From: Paludibacteraceae bacterium
GTDB lineage: Bacteria; Bacteroidota; Bacteroidia; Bacteroidales; Paludibacteraceae
Direction: 5' to 3'
NCBI GenBank assembly: GCA_023227695.1
Contig: JALNVE010000125.1
Location: forward strand, 1-8,859
Length of the DNA stretch: 8,859 nucleotides
Shown: in pieces, positions 1-5,959 of the stretch
Layout of the letters: each line of letters opens with the position of its first letter
Numbering within the stretch: the first letter of the stretch is position 1
The notes under the pieces: generated by a model
Told to the model about the DNA's origin: nothing
The model's input: only the letters and a program-made list of their open reading frames with translations
The model's database searches: none
Translations under genes and position numbers: made by a program

Positions 1-180
1 AATATGAGCAAATTGTTGAAAATATTCAATCGTATTTTCATTTAAGTCACCACGCAATTTGACCCATTGACACTTAGTATAGTGAAAATACCACGCAATT
101 TGACCTATACGCCTCTTTTTTTTGCATCATCAGTAAGTTCCATTTCTCAATTTGTTTAACTGACCTGTATTATATAGAAA
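1..180. other. Left-edge non-coding stretch with spaced repeats
   Basis: There is no convincing gene here. The stretch contains two copies of a 16-bp repeat (49-64 and 90-105), a T-run around 116-123, and AT-rich sequence leading to the terminator of the minus-strand DUF1015 gene. A short plus-strand frame (3-62, ending in TGA inside the first repeat copy) and a short minus-strand frame (ATG at 41-39) both run off the left edge. Neither is long enough to judge. The repeat layout suggests the end of an insertion sequence whose body lies to the left of the window, but that is inference. Confidence 0.5.
49..105. repeat. Pair of 16-bp direct repeats, 41 bp apart
   Basis: The sequence ACCACGCAATTTGACC occurs exactly at 49-64 and again at 90-105. 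This is a direct repeat of 16 bp with a 41-bp period. Well-spaced, non-tandem direct repeats of about this size are typical of IS21-family ends, where they serve as transposase binding sites. Tandem operator sites for a regulator are an alternative. The match is seen directly; the interpretation is inference because no transposase gene is in the window. Confidence 0.55.
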
Positions 181-208
181 TCGCCATACGATTTTAGACG
201 TATGGCGA
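181..208 (-). terminator. Intrinsic terminator of the DUF1015 gene
   Basis: A perfect 10-bp inverted repeat (TCGCCATACG at 181-190, CGTATGGCGA at 199-208) flanks an 8-base loop. It begins about 34 bases past the TAG stop of the minus-strand DUF1015 gene. On the minus strand the stem is followed by TTTCTATATAAT, so the U-tract is short and the terminator may be moderate. There is no plus-strand gene upstream for it to serve. Confidence 0.7.
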
Positions 209-242
209 CTCTTTAACCTTACTAATTATCTTTATTTACAGA

Positions 243-1487
243 CTATACCAACTTATGGATAACGAGTCCAGAACGAAGTTTTGGCTCGAACCAAGTAGTC
301 TTAGGAGGCATGATATTACCTGAATCAGCAATTGCAATCAACTGATCCATAGAAACAGGATAAAGCGCCAAAGCAACCTTCATCTCACCGCTGTCAACTC
401 TTCTCTTCAATTCACCCAATCCACGGATACCACCAACGAAATCAATACGTTTGTCGCTTCTCAAATCCTTTATACCAAGGATTTCATCCAAAACATATTT
501 TGAAGAGATAGTAACATCCAACACACCGATTGGATCCTTGTCATGAAATGTTCCTGCCTTAGCAGTCAAAGAATACCACTTGCCTGAAAGATAAACCGAG
601 AAGTTATGCAACTTGTTTGGCTTGTAGATCTCAGCACCCATCTCCTTAACGTCGAAATGTTTCTTTAAAGCCTCAAGGAACTGAGCATCAGTAAGACCAT
701 TCAAATCTTTTACAACACGGTTGTAATCGATGATGTTCAACTGATTGTCTGGGAAACAAACTGCCAAGAAGTAGTTGTACTCCTCGCTACCCTTATGGTT
801 AGGGTTCTGACGACGTTTTTCATCACCAACCAAAGCTGCAGCTGCACTACGGTGGTGACCGTCAGCGATATAAAGCGAAGGAATATTTTCAAAGATCTCG
901 GTGATGCGGGCAATTAAAGCCTTATCGTCGATCATCCAGAAGTGGTGACCGAAACCATCAGGAGAAACAAAATCATATTCAGGTTTACCTGAAACGACTT
1001 TTGCTACGATAGCATCCAACTCATTGTTGTGTGGATATGCAAAGAATACAGGCTCAATGTTAGCGTTGTTAACACGAACGTGTTTCATTCTATCCTCTTC
1101 CTTATCACGACGGGTAAGCTCATGTTTTTTGATTTTACCGGTCATGTAATCTTCTACACTAGCACATACAACCAAACCGTACTGAGTACGACCGTTCATG
1201 GTTTGAGCGTAAACGTAATACTTGTCCTCCTGATCCTGAACAAGCCATCCATTATCCTGAAACTTATTAAAATTCTCCACTGCCTTTTCATAAACACAGG
1301 AATCGTGTTCATCTGTACCAGCTGGAAAATCGATCTCCGGCTTGATGATATGATACAAAGACATTGAGTTTCCTTCTGCCTCAGCGCGAGCCTCGTCAGA
1401 GTTCAAAACATCGTATGGGCGAGAAGCTACCTTCTCAACCAAATTCTTAGGAGGGCGAATACCTCTAAAAGGTTTTATAACTGCCAT
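243..1487 (-). CDS. DUF1015 family protein
   Basis: This is a 414-aa cytosolic protein of the DUF1015 family (PF06245), near the usual family length. Residues 23-53 carry the family's N-terminal block (RPYDVLN, then EGNSMSLYHIIKPE). A basic/acidic segment ELTRRDKEEDR sits at about 123-133, and the family hallmark ADGHHRSAAA at 208-217. The C-terminal block near 390-413 (GNIMPPKTTWFEPKLRSGL) is also typical. The start is set at ATG 1487-1485 (MAVIKPFRG): the frame stays open to ATGs near 1562-1574, but those lie inside the upstream gene's terminator and before the likely -7 box, and the added residues look random. From memory of the family, Bacteroidetes copies usually follow serC and serA, and a link to serine metabolism is often suspected; neither gene is in the window. 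The DGHHR motif resembles the ParB/sulfiredoxin-type phosphate-binding motif, so a phosphotransfer role is possible but unproven. Confidence 0.88.
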   Translation of the reverse strand: MAVIKPFRGIRPPKNLVEKVASRPYDVLNSDEARAEAEGNSMSLYHIIKPEIDFPAGTDEHDSCVYEKAVENFNKFQDNGWLVQDQEDKYYVYAQTMNGRTQYGLVVCASVEDYMTGKIKKHELTRRDKEEDRMKHVRVNNANIEPVFFAYPHNNELDAIVAKVVSGKPEYDFVSPDGFGHHFWMIDDKALIARITEIFENIPSLYIADGHHRSAAAALVGDEKRRQNPNHKGSEEYNYFLAVCFPDNQLNIIDYNRVVKDLNGLTDAQFLEALKKHFDVKEMGAEIYKPNKLHNFSVYLSGKWYSLTAKAGTFHDKDPIGVLDVTISSKYVLDEILGIKDLRSDKRIDFVGGIRGLGELKRRVDSGEMKVALALYPVSMDQLIAIADSGNIMPPKTTWFEPKLRSGLVIHKLV

Positions 1488-1535
1488 AATCTCTTTATTT
1501 AGTTGTTTTTCAAAAAGTCGTATAAAAATCAACCG

Positions 1536-1543
1536 CAAATATA
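1536..1543 (-). promoter_or_regulatory. Likely -7 box of the DUF1015 gene
   Basis: On the minus strand this reads TATATTTG, an exact match to the Bacteroidetes sigma-ABfr -7 consensus TAnnTTTG. It lies 48 bases upstream of ATG 1487 and would give a leader of about 40 bases. No clear TTG -33 element is seen at the usual ~19-21-base spacing, where the U-tract and stem of the upstream terminator lie instead. Confidence 0.5.
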
Positions 1544-1550
1544 GTAAATT

Positions 1551-1581
1551 AAAAAAAGGCATTGCGTTATGCAATGCCTTT
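1551..1581 (-). terminator. Intrinsic terminator of the TPR gene
   Basis: A perfect 11-bp inverted repeat (AAAGGCATTGC at 1555-1565, GCAATGCCTTT at 1571-1581) has a 5-base loop. On the minus strand it is followed by an unbroken T-run (1557-1551). It begins 28 bases past the stop codon of the TPR gene. It isolates that gene from the DUF1015 gene downstream. Confidence 0.88.
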
Positions 1582-1608
1582 CTAGTAATATTTTAATCAA
1601 ATATATTT

Positions 1609-2319
1609 TTACTTAGCAGGAGCTGCAGGAGCTGGTTTTGCAGTATTTGCTTTTTTAGGAGCCTTGCTTGATTTCTCAGCAGCTGGTTGAGCTGGAGTTT
1701 CATTTACACCAATACCGCAATACTCTTTCAAAGAATCAAGAGATTTGTAGTGATCCAAAGAAGCAGCCTTTTCCCAATCCAAAGCAGCAGCCTCAACATC
1801 GCCAGACTTGTATTTCAAGTGGCCACGGTTGTAATAAGCTTTTGCAAAAGAAGAGTTCAATGCGATAGCCTTGTTGTAGTCTGCCATAGCAGCCTTTGCA
1901 TCACCCATATCATCTTTTGTATTTCCTCTGTTGAAGAAAGCCTCAGCAAACTTAGGATTAACTTTGATAGCAGCTGTATTGTCATCAACAGAACCTTGAA
2001 GATCGCCTAATTCCTTCTTTGCAATTGCACGGTTATATAAAGAAAGTGCATCTTTAGGATTGTTTGTTAAAATGATATCATAATCAGCTTTTGCACCTTT
2101 GTAATCACCTAACTTGAACTTTGCATTACCCATGTTACCATAAGCTTCATAGAACTTAGGATTCAACTCCAACACCTTGTTGAAATTAACAATCGCTTCT
2201 TTGTAAGCACCAGCTCTATATCTTTCAATACCTGCATTAAAAAATTCAGTAGCAGTTTTCTGCGCAAACGAGCTCAATGCGAAGAATGCGAAAAATAATA
2301 TATAAACTATTTTTTTCAT
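1609..2319 (-). CDS. Secreted tetratricopeptide-repeat protein
   Basis: This 236-aa exported protein is built of TPR repeats. The start at ATG 2319-2317 gives a clean signal peptide, MKKIVYILFFAFFALSSFAQ, with probable cleavage after SFA; 18 further in-frame residues upstream would spoil it. Five consecutive 34-residue TPR units follow at about 23-56, 57-90, 91-124, 125-158 and 159-192, each with the expected spacing (for example YxAxxNxGxxKxxxGDxxxAxxDYxxAI) and ending in NPK-type turns. After a short linker with one Cys, the tail (about 206-236) is rich in Ala, Pro and Lys and probably disordered. TPRs mediate protein-protein contacts, so this is likely a periplasmic or envelope scaffold; no partner can be named. 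It is transcribed alone, divergent from the nucleoside kinase gene. Confidence 0.88.
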   Translation of the reverse strand: MKKIVYILFFAFFALSSFAQKTATEFFNAGIERYRAGAYKEAIVNFNKVLELNPKFYEAYGNMGNAKFKLGDYKGAKADYDIILTNNPKDALSLYNRAIAKKELGDLQGSVDDNTAAIKVNPKFAEAFFNRGNTKDDMGDAKAAMADYNKAIALNSSFAKAYYNRGHLKYKSGDVEAAALDWEKAASLDHYKSLDSLKEYCGIGVNETPAQPAAEKSSKAPKKANTAKPAPAAPAK

Positions 2320-2525
2320 ATAAAAAATTAGAATTATTAAATATTTTATCACATTCCCAAGTGATATATTCAAGTTATTTAAGAACGTGGGAACAGCGCT
2401 CTATTCTTTATTAATTCAATTGCCTTTTTACCAAAAACATGGCGAAGATATATAATTTTTATTAAATCAACAAAAAACGGAAAACAATAAATTCAAAACT
2501 TAAGTAAATAATATTTTTCCCCCTT

Positions 2526-2606
2526 TTATTCGACAATAAAAAGTAAGAATTTCTGAATTTTTACAACTTCTGTTTCTTCATTTATTTCTATAGCAAGTTT
2601 TATCAT
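2526..2606 (-). other. Possible 26-aa peptide or 3' end of a decayed ORF
   Basis: The minus strand from ATG 2606 to TAA 2526 encodes 26 residues (MIKLAIEINEETEVVKIQKF, then six more, mostly hydrophobic). The same frame is open upstream for another 47 codons to about 2747 with no ATG, GTG or TTG start, giving 73 sense codons in DNA where stops should be common. The upstream part reads protein-like (CKCEENEFYPNNEILGENPY at about 21-40). It could be a small gene, a decayed gene that lost its start, or a chance frame. I do not recognise a family. Confidence 0.25.
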
Positions 2607-2727
2607 CTTCCGAAAATAGTTTTTTTTATAAGGATTTTCGCCTAAAATTTCGTTATTCGGATAAAATTCGTTTTCTTCACATTTGCAATGAGAAAAGATG
2701 ATTTTACTTTTCCGTGAGCAGTGTTGA

Positions 2728-2743
2728 ACAATTTTAAAATTGT
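2728..2743. promoter_or_regulatory. Perfect 16-bp palindrome before the kinase start
   Basis: ACAATTTTAAAATTGT is a perfect 16-bp palindrome that ends 6 bases before the ATG of the nucleoside kinase gene. Its position would let it act as an operator for a dimeric regulator or as a structure over the ribosome site. It is entirely A/T inside with one G/C pair near each end, so a chance origin in AT-rich DNA is possible. Confidence 0.3.
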
Positions 2744-2749
2744 AAGGTT

Positions 2750-4450
2750 ATGACGACGGAACAGACAGTTGAAATTTATTGCGTAAACAACGGCGTAACG
2801 AAAGATTACCCTGTAGGCACATCTTTATTAGAAATCTATAAAGATCTGGGCTTACAACTTAAATATGGTGTGATTGCAGCTAAAGCAAATAACAAAATCA
2901 AGGACTTAAAATTCTGTGTATACAAGCCAAAAATACTTGAATTCATTGGCATTGATTGCTCTGCAGGAATGAGCACTTACGTCCGCTCTCTTTGTTTTGT
3001 GCTTTACAAAGCCGTCAAAGAGGTTTTTCCTAGAGCATTCCTTCGAATCGAACATCCTGTCTCAAAAGGTTACTATTGTCGAATCTTAAAAGAAGACAAG
3101 TCGCCTGTCACCCAAGAGGACATCGACAATATAAAAGAGAATATCAACATGACCATACTTCAAGATATTCCTTTTGTCATGGAGATGAGGAAACAACAGG
3201 AGGCAATTGAAATATTCAAGAAAGACAATGCAATGGACAAGGTGAACTTGATCCGCAGTTTGCATTCATTATACGTAAGAATTTATCGTTTGAGCGACGT
3301 TTATGATTACTATTACGGGCCATTGGCACCATCAACCAATTATCTGAAGATTTTTGACCTCAGGTTATTCAACGACGGTTTACTTCTTATGATACCTAAC
3401 CGTTCGACCCCTGTTAAGTTGGAAGATTTCGAACCTCAGGAGAAGATGTTCTATTCATTCCAAGAGACCGCAGAATACCAAAGCATCATGAATGTAGATA
3501 ATCTGGGCGACATCAACCTTGTGATAGATAACAAGGATAAAAATGCGAATGCCAATAAAGTCAACGCACCTATCATGATTATGGTTGCTGAGGCTCTTCA
3601 GGATAAAAAAATCGCAATGATTGCTGACCAGATTGCCATTCTAAAAAAGGTCAAGCTAATCTTAATATCCGGTCCGTCTTCTTCTGGAAAAACAACCTTC
3701 AGTAAGAAATTAAGCATTCAATTAGGAACAAACATGTTGAGACCGTTCCCTTTGTCTCTTGACAACTATTTCTTACCAAGAAAAGATACTCCGAGAGACG
3801 AAAAGGGCGATTATGACTTCGAATCTCTATATGCTTTGGATCTTGATCTGTTCAATAAACAGATGATCCAACTTATAAATGGAGAAGAGGTTGACATTCC
3901 TTATTTTAACTTCGAAACAGGGGAGAGAGAATACAGAGGCGATAAAATCAAGATGAACCCAGACAATCTGCTTATTATTGAAGGCATTCATGGCTTGAAC
4001 CCTGATCTTACTTCGATGATTCCGGATGAGAACAAGTTCAAAATCTATGTCTCAGCTTTGACAACACTTTCGCTCGACGATCATAACTGGATTCCGACAG
4101 CCGACAGCCGTCTACTCCGACGTATTGTAAGAGACTTCAATTTCCGTGGTTATTCTGCAGAAGAGACCATCCGTAGATGGGATAAAGTGAGACAAGGCGA
4201 AAATAAATGGATTTTTCCTTACCAAGAAAATGCCGATGTTATATTCAACTCTGCACTTCTATTCGAAATTCCAGTTATTAAAAAATATGCAGAGCCTATC
4301 CTAATGGAGGTTCCTCAAGACCACCCTGAATTTGGAGAGGCTCACCGTCTGCTTAAATTTTTGAGATACTTCAAAACCATTCCAGACAGTGAAATTCCAC
4401 TAACATCCGTACTTCGTGAGTTTGTTGGCGGAAGTAATTTCCATTATTAA
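2750..4450 (+). CDS. Nucleoside (uridine-type) kinase with ThrRS-like N-terminus
   Basis: This 566-aa cytosolic protein has a two-part architecture common in Bacteroidetes and some other anaerobes. Residues 1-60 look like a TGS-type fold (VEIYCVNNGVTKDYPVGTSL). Residues about 65-170 resemble the second additional domain of threonyl-tRNA synthetase, including EHPVSKGYYC at 101-110 and the downstream EDIDNIKENINM helix. The C-terminal half is a uridine kinase/phosphoribulokinase-type P-loop NTPase: Walker A GPSSSGKT at 308-315, LDNYF near 337-341 (D338, acceptor side), and a Walker B-like IEGIHGL at 410-416. The conserved VRDFNFRGYSAEETIRRW segment follows. The predicted reaction is ATP-dependent phosphorylation of a nucleoside such as uridine or cytidine in pyrimidine salvage. 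The synthetase-like part lacks a catalytic aminoacylation core, and its role is unknown. The ATG at 2750 is preceded closely by a palindrome; a strong terminator follows. Confidence 0.9.
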   Translation: MTTEQTVEIYCVNNGVTKDYPVGTSLLEIYKDLGLQLKYGVIAAKANNKIKDLKFCVYKPKILEFIGIDCSAGMSTYVRSLCFVLYKAVKEVFPRAFLRIEHPVSKGYYCRILKEDKSPVTQEDIDNIKENINMTILQDIPFVMEMRKQQEAIEIFKKDNAMDKVNLIRSLHSLYVRIYRLSDVYDYYYGPLAPSTNYLKIFDLRLFNDGLLLMIPNRSTPVKLEDFEPQEKMFYSFQETAEYQSIMNVDNLGDINLVIDNKDKNANANKVNAPIMIMVAEALQDKKIAMIADQIAILKKVKLILISGPSSSGKTTFSKKLSIQLGTNMLRPFPLSLDNYFLPRKDTPRDEKGDYDFESLYALDLDLFNKQMIQLINGEEVDIPYFNFETGEREYRGDKIKMNPDNLLIIEGIHGLNPDLTSMIPDENKFKIYVSALTTLSLDDHNWIPTADSRLLRRIVRDFNFRGYSAEETIRRWDKVRQGENKWIFPYQENADVIFNSALLFEIPVIKKYAEPILMEVPQDHPEFGEAHRLLKFLRYFKTIPDSEIPLTSVLREFVGGSNFHY

Positions 4451-4459
4451 TAAAAACGT

Positions 4460-4505
4460 ACCGACATCTTGTCCTTGCAGCAACAATAGACAGGTGTCGG
4501 TTTTT
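4460..4505 (+). terminator. Intrinsic terminator of the nucleoside kinase gene
   Basis: The left arm ACCGACATCTTGTC (4460-4473) pairs with the right arm GACAGGTGTCGGT (4489-4501) with one bulged T and one G-T pair. A T-run (4501-4505) follows directly. It starts 10 bases after the kinase stop. Its T-run ends only 14 bases before the TTG start of the next gene, which leaves no obvious room for a separate promoter. Confidence 0.85.
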
Positions 4506-4519
4506 CATCATTTGAAAAA

Positions 4520-5452
4520 TTGACAGACAAAGAGATTTACAGAGAGCTATGTGAAGAGGAACCTAGTATTCCTCTTTTTTCGCAAGCGTGGTGGATGGAT
4601 GCCGTCTGCCTAGGCATGGAATGGAATGTTTTCCTTCTTAAAGGGATTGACGGTTCTATTATTGCCTCCATGCCTTTTCTGCTAAAGAAGAAATGGGGAT
4701 TGAAATATATCTGTCAACCCTATCTTACCCAAACCAACGGCATTTGGATAAAACCCACAGAAGAAAAAAACGAATGCAAACGTCTCGACTATGAGAAAAA
4801 GGTTTTCGATTATTTCATAGAAAAGATTGAAACGTTAAAGTTGAATTTCTTCGAGCAAAATTTTCACCACCGAATCACCAATTGGCTACCCTTTCATTGG
4901 AAAGGTTACCAACAGACTACAAGATATACCTACCGAATCACAGACCTTTCTGATTTGGAGAAGGTAAGAGAGAATTTCTCTGATGCAAAAAAGAGACACA
5001 TCAAAAAAGCAGAAAAGACGCTTCATGTAGATGACAGCCTCTCACCTGAAGCATTTTATGATTTCTGCTGCATGACCTACAAAAAGAAAAACGATCATAA
5101 CATCGTTCCAAAAGAGATTGTCATCTCCTGCGTAAATGCAGCAAAAAAGAATCAGAAAGGTAAAGTCATTGCTATTAGAGATGCTGAGAACCGCATCCAT
5201 TCCGTCTTGTTTGTTGTTTGGGATAAAGAAACGGCTTATTATCTTATTCCAGCCACCGATCCCGACTACAAAACATCCGGAGCGTCTTCTCTCATCGTTT
5301 GGGAAGCTATAAAGATAGCCAAGAATGAGGCTAATGTCAGAGTCTTTGATTTTGAAGGTAGTATGGAAGAAAATATTGAAAAATCGTACCGTCAATATGG
5401 AAGTACACAGACTCCTTATTTTAGAATTAAGAAGATAAAGTTTTGGAGATAA
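4520..5452 (+). CDS. FemAB/GNAT-like acyl- or aminoacyl-transferase
   Basis: This 310-aa soluble protein belongs to the Acetyltransf_6 / FemAB-like GNAT group. Visible marks are SQAWWMDAVC at 21-30 and ASMPFLLKKKWGLKYICQPY at 49-68. The central RYTYRITDLSDLEKVRENF (135-153) is followed by the basic KKRHIKKAEK (157-166). The C-terminal block has AYYLIPATDP (239-248), TSGASSLIVWEAI (252-264), VFDFEGSMEENIE (275-287) and RQYGSTQTPYF (291-301). Relatives transfer acyl or aminoacyl groups in cell-envelope, polysaccharide or small-molecule metabolism; the substrate here is unknown. The start is TTG at 4520: the frame has a TAG at 4487 and no ATG between, while the first internal Met (residue 26) would remove the conserved N-terminal block. 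It lies just beyond the kinase terminator, so it may depend on read-through. Confidence 0.85.
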   Translation: MTDKEIYRELCEEEPSIPLFSQAWWMDAVCLGMEWNVFLLKGIDGSIIASMPFLLKKKWGLKYICQPYLTQTNGIWIKPTEEKNECKRLDYEKKVFDYFIEKIETLKLNFFEQNFHHRITNWLPFHWKGYQQTTRYTYRITDLSDLEKVRENFSDAKKRHIKKAEKTLHVDDSLSPEAFYDFCCMTYKKKNDHNIVPKEIVISCVNAAKKNQKGKVIAIRDAENRIHSVLFVVWDKETAYYLIPATDPDYKTSGASSLIVWEAIKIAKNEANVRVFDFEGSMEENIEKSYRQYGSTQTPYFRIKKIKFWR

Positions 5453-5455
5453 AAC

Positions 5456-5544
5456 GGATCAAGGCAAATGTGAGTGGACAGTTTTTAAACACGAATTATT
5501 TTAAGTCAACCAAAATCAGGAAAGGACAGTTTTTCACTTGATCC
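5456..5544. repeat. 89-bp remnant with 8-bp inverted ends and internal repeats
   Basis: The segment is bounded by a perfect inverted repeat, GGATCAAG (5456-5463) and CTTGATCC (5537-5544). Inside are two direct copies of GGACAGTTTTT at 5476-5486 and 5524-5534 (48-bp period). Between these is TTTAAGTCA (5500-5508), which also occurs just before the repeats at the left edge (41-49). The layout resembles the repeat-rich end of an IS21-type element, or a small non-autonomous remnant. It begins 4 bases after the acetyltransferase stop and separates that gene from its terminator. No transposase is present. Confidence 0.4.
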
Positions 5545-5568
5545 ATTCATAGGACTCAACTAAATATA

Positions 5569-5598
5569 AAAGGTCGAGACTATATAGACTCGGCCTTT
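5569..5598. terminator. Hairpin terminator between convergent genes
   Basis: AAAGGTCGAG (5569-5578) pairs with CTCGGCCTTT (5589-5598) with one G-T pair and a 10-base loop. On the minus strand it lies 28 bases past the stop of the 40-aa peptide gene and is followed by TATATTTAG. On the plus strand it is the first hairpin after the acetyltransferase gene. It probably works in both directions, although neither U-tract is long. Confidence 0.6.
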
Positions 5599-5626
5599 AA
5601 GTTTTACTTAAAAATATCTATCAATT

Positions 5627-5749
5627 TCAAGTTCCTGGCAATTCAGGGCTTGTAATCCCCCCAGGTAATGCGCAGCTACTCTCCAATTCTAATTCTATCA
5701 CCTCAATCTTTGGAGATTCATATTCTAAAAACATGTTTTCAAATTCCAT
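5627..5749 (-). CDS. 40-aa YxxPxIEVIEL-type small peptide
   Basis: The ATG at 5749-5747 opens a 40-codon frame ending in TGA at 5627. It reads MEFENMFLEYESPKIEVIEL, then a second half with ELESSCALPGG and TSPELPGT. The YESPKIEVIELEL core followed by a Cys and a Gly/Pro-rich tail matches a recurrent class of short Bacteroidales hypothetical peptides that I recall with a Y-x-x-P-x-[IV]-E-[VI] core near the N-terminus. I cannot name a family accession or function. The single Cys26 and the PGG turn are the noticeable features. There is no membrane segment or signal peptide. Support for a real gene is the codon-like composition, the candidate promoter at 5784-5813 and a terminator at 5569-5598. 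A secreted signal, a modified peptide precursor, or a small regulatory protein are all possible. Confidence 0.6.
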   Translation of the reverse strand: MEFENMFLEYESPKIEVIELELESSCALPGGITSPELPGT

Positions 5750-5783
5750 ATGGCACTTTAAATTAGTTCTCTAATTATTTTTG

Positions 5784-5813
5784 TAAATATAAATACTTTT
5801 TTCAAAGTGACAA
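5784..5813 (-). promoter_or_regulatory. Candidate promoter of the 40-aa peptide gene
   Basis: On the minus strand a TTG (5813-5811) lies 19 bases before TATATTTA (5791-5784), one mismatch from the Bacteroidetes -7 box TAnnTTTG. The spacing fits the -33/-7 arrangement. The predicted leader of about 28 bases contains a 6-bp inverted repeat (AATTAG/CTAATT, 5761-5776). The region is AT-rich, so chance matches are easy. Confidence 0.35.
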
Positions 5814-5959
5814 CAATGAAACAATGCAAAAAGTTTATGAGAAAAGATGATTAATCATTCTCCTCTCTATATGAGAAATCTTATTTCTGTTATCAAAAAC
5901 GTAGAATTTTCAAAAAAGATCGTTTGAACCATCGATTTGTAAAGTCAGGTAAGGACCCG

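Larger units (their letters stand above)
2320..2749. other. AT-rich divergent intergenic region
   Basis: This is the 430-base gap between the divergent TPR (minus) and nucleoside kinase (plus) genes. It should contain both promoters, but no exact TAnnTTTG box was found for either. The nearest candidates carry a mismatch, such as CACATTTG at 2678-2685 on the plus strand. It also holds a 73-codon open frame without ATG on the minus strand (2526-2747), a 16-bp palindrome (2728-2743), and a 16-mer repeated elsewhere in the window. Confidence 0.6.

Noticed and set aside
1..62. Short frames running off the left edge (plus strand ending TGA at 62; minus strand ATG at 41)
   Set aside because: Only about 13-19 codons are visible, no family is recognisable, and both overlap or abut the repeat pair.
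1029..1367. 112-codon plus-strand frame
   Set aside because: It is antisense to the well-supported DUF1015 gene and has no family features.
1668..2010. Two overlapping plus-strand frames
   Set aside because: They are antisense to the TPR gene; the composition is a by-product of its repeated codons.
2688..2717. 9-codon plus-strand frame (MRKDDFTFP) before the nucleoside kinase as a leader peptide
   Set aside because: There is no regulatory codon run or alternative hairpin pair to support attenuation; only its first 16 bases are repeated elsewhere.
2743..2749. TAAGG just before the kinase ATG as a Shine-Dalgarno site
   Set aside because: It lies only 2 bases from the ATG, too close to function, and Bacteroidetes rarely use such sites.
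5042..5395. 117-codon minus-strand frame
   Set aside because: It is antisense to the acetyltransferase gene, whose conserved motifs lie in the other strand.
5816..5854. 12-codon plus-strand frame (MKQCKKFMRKDD)
   Set aside because: Too short and without promoter, terminator or known leader-peptide features.
5847..5858. 12-bp palindrome ATGATTAATCAT
   Set aside because: Short and AT-rich, not placed near a start codon or a supported promoter, so easily due to chance.
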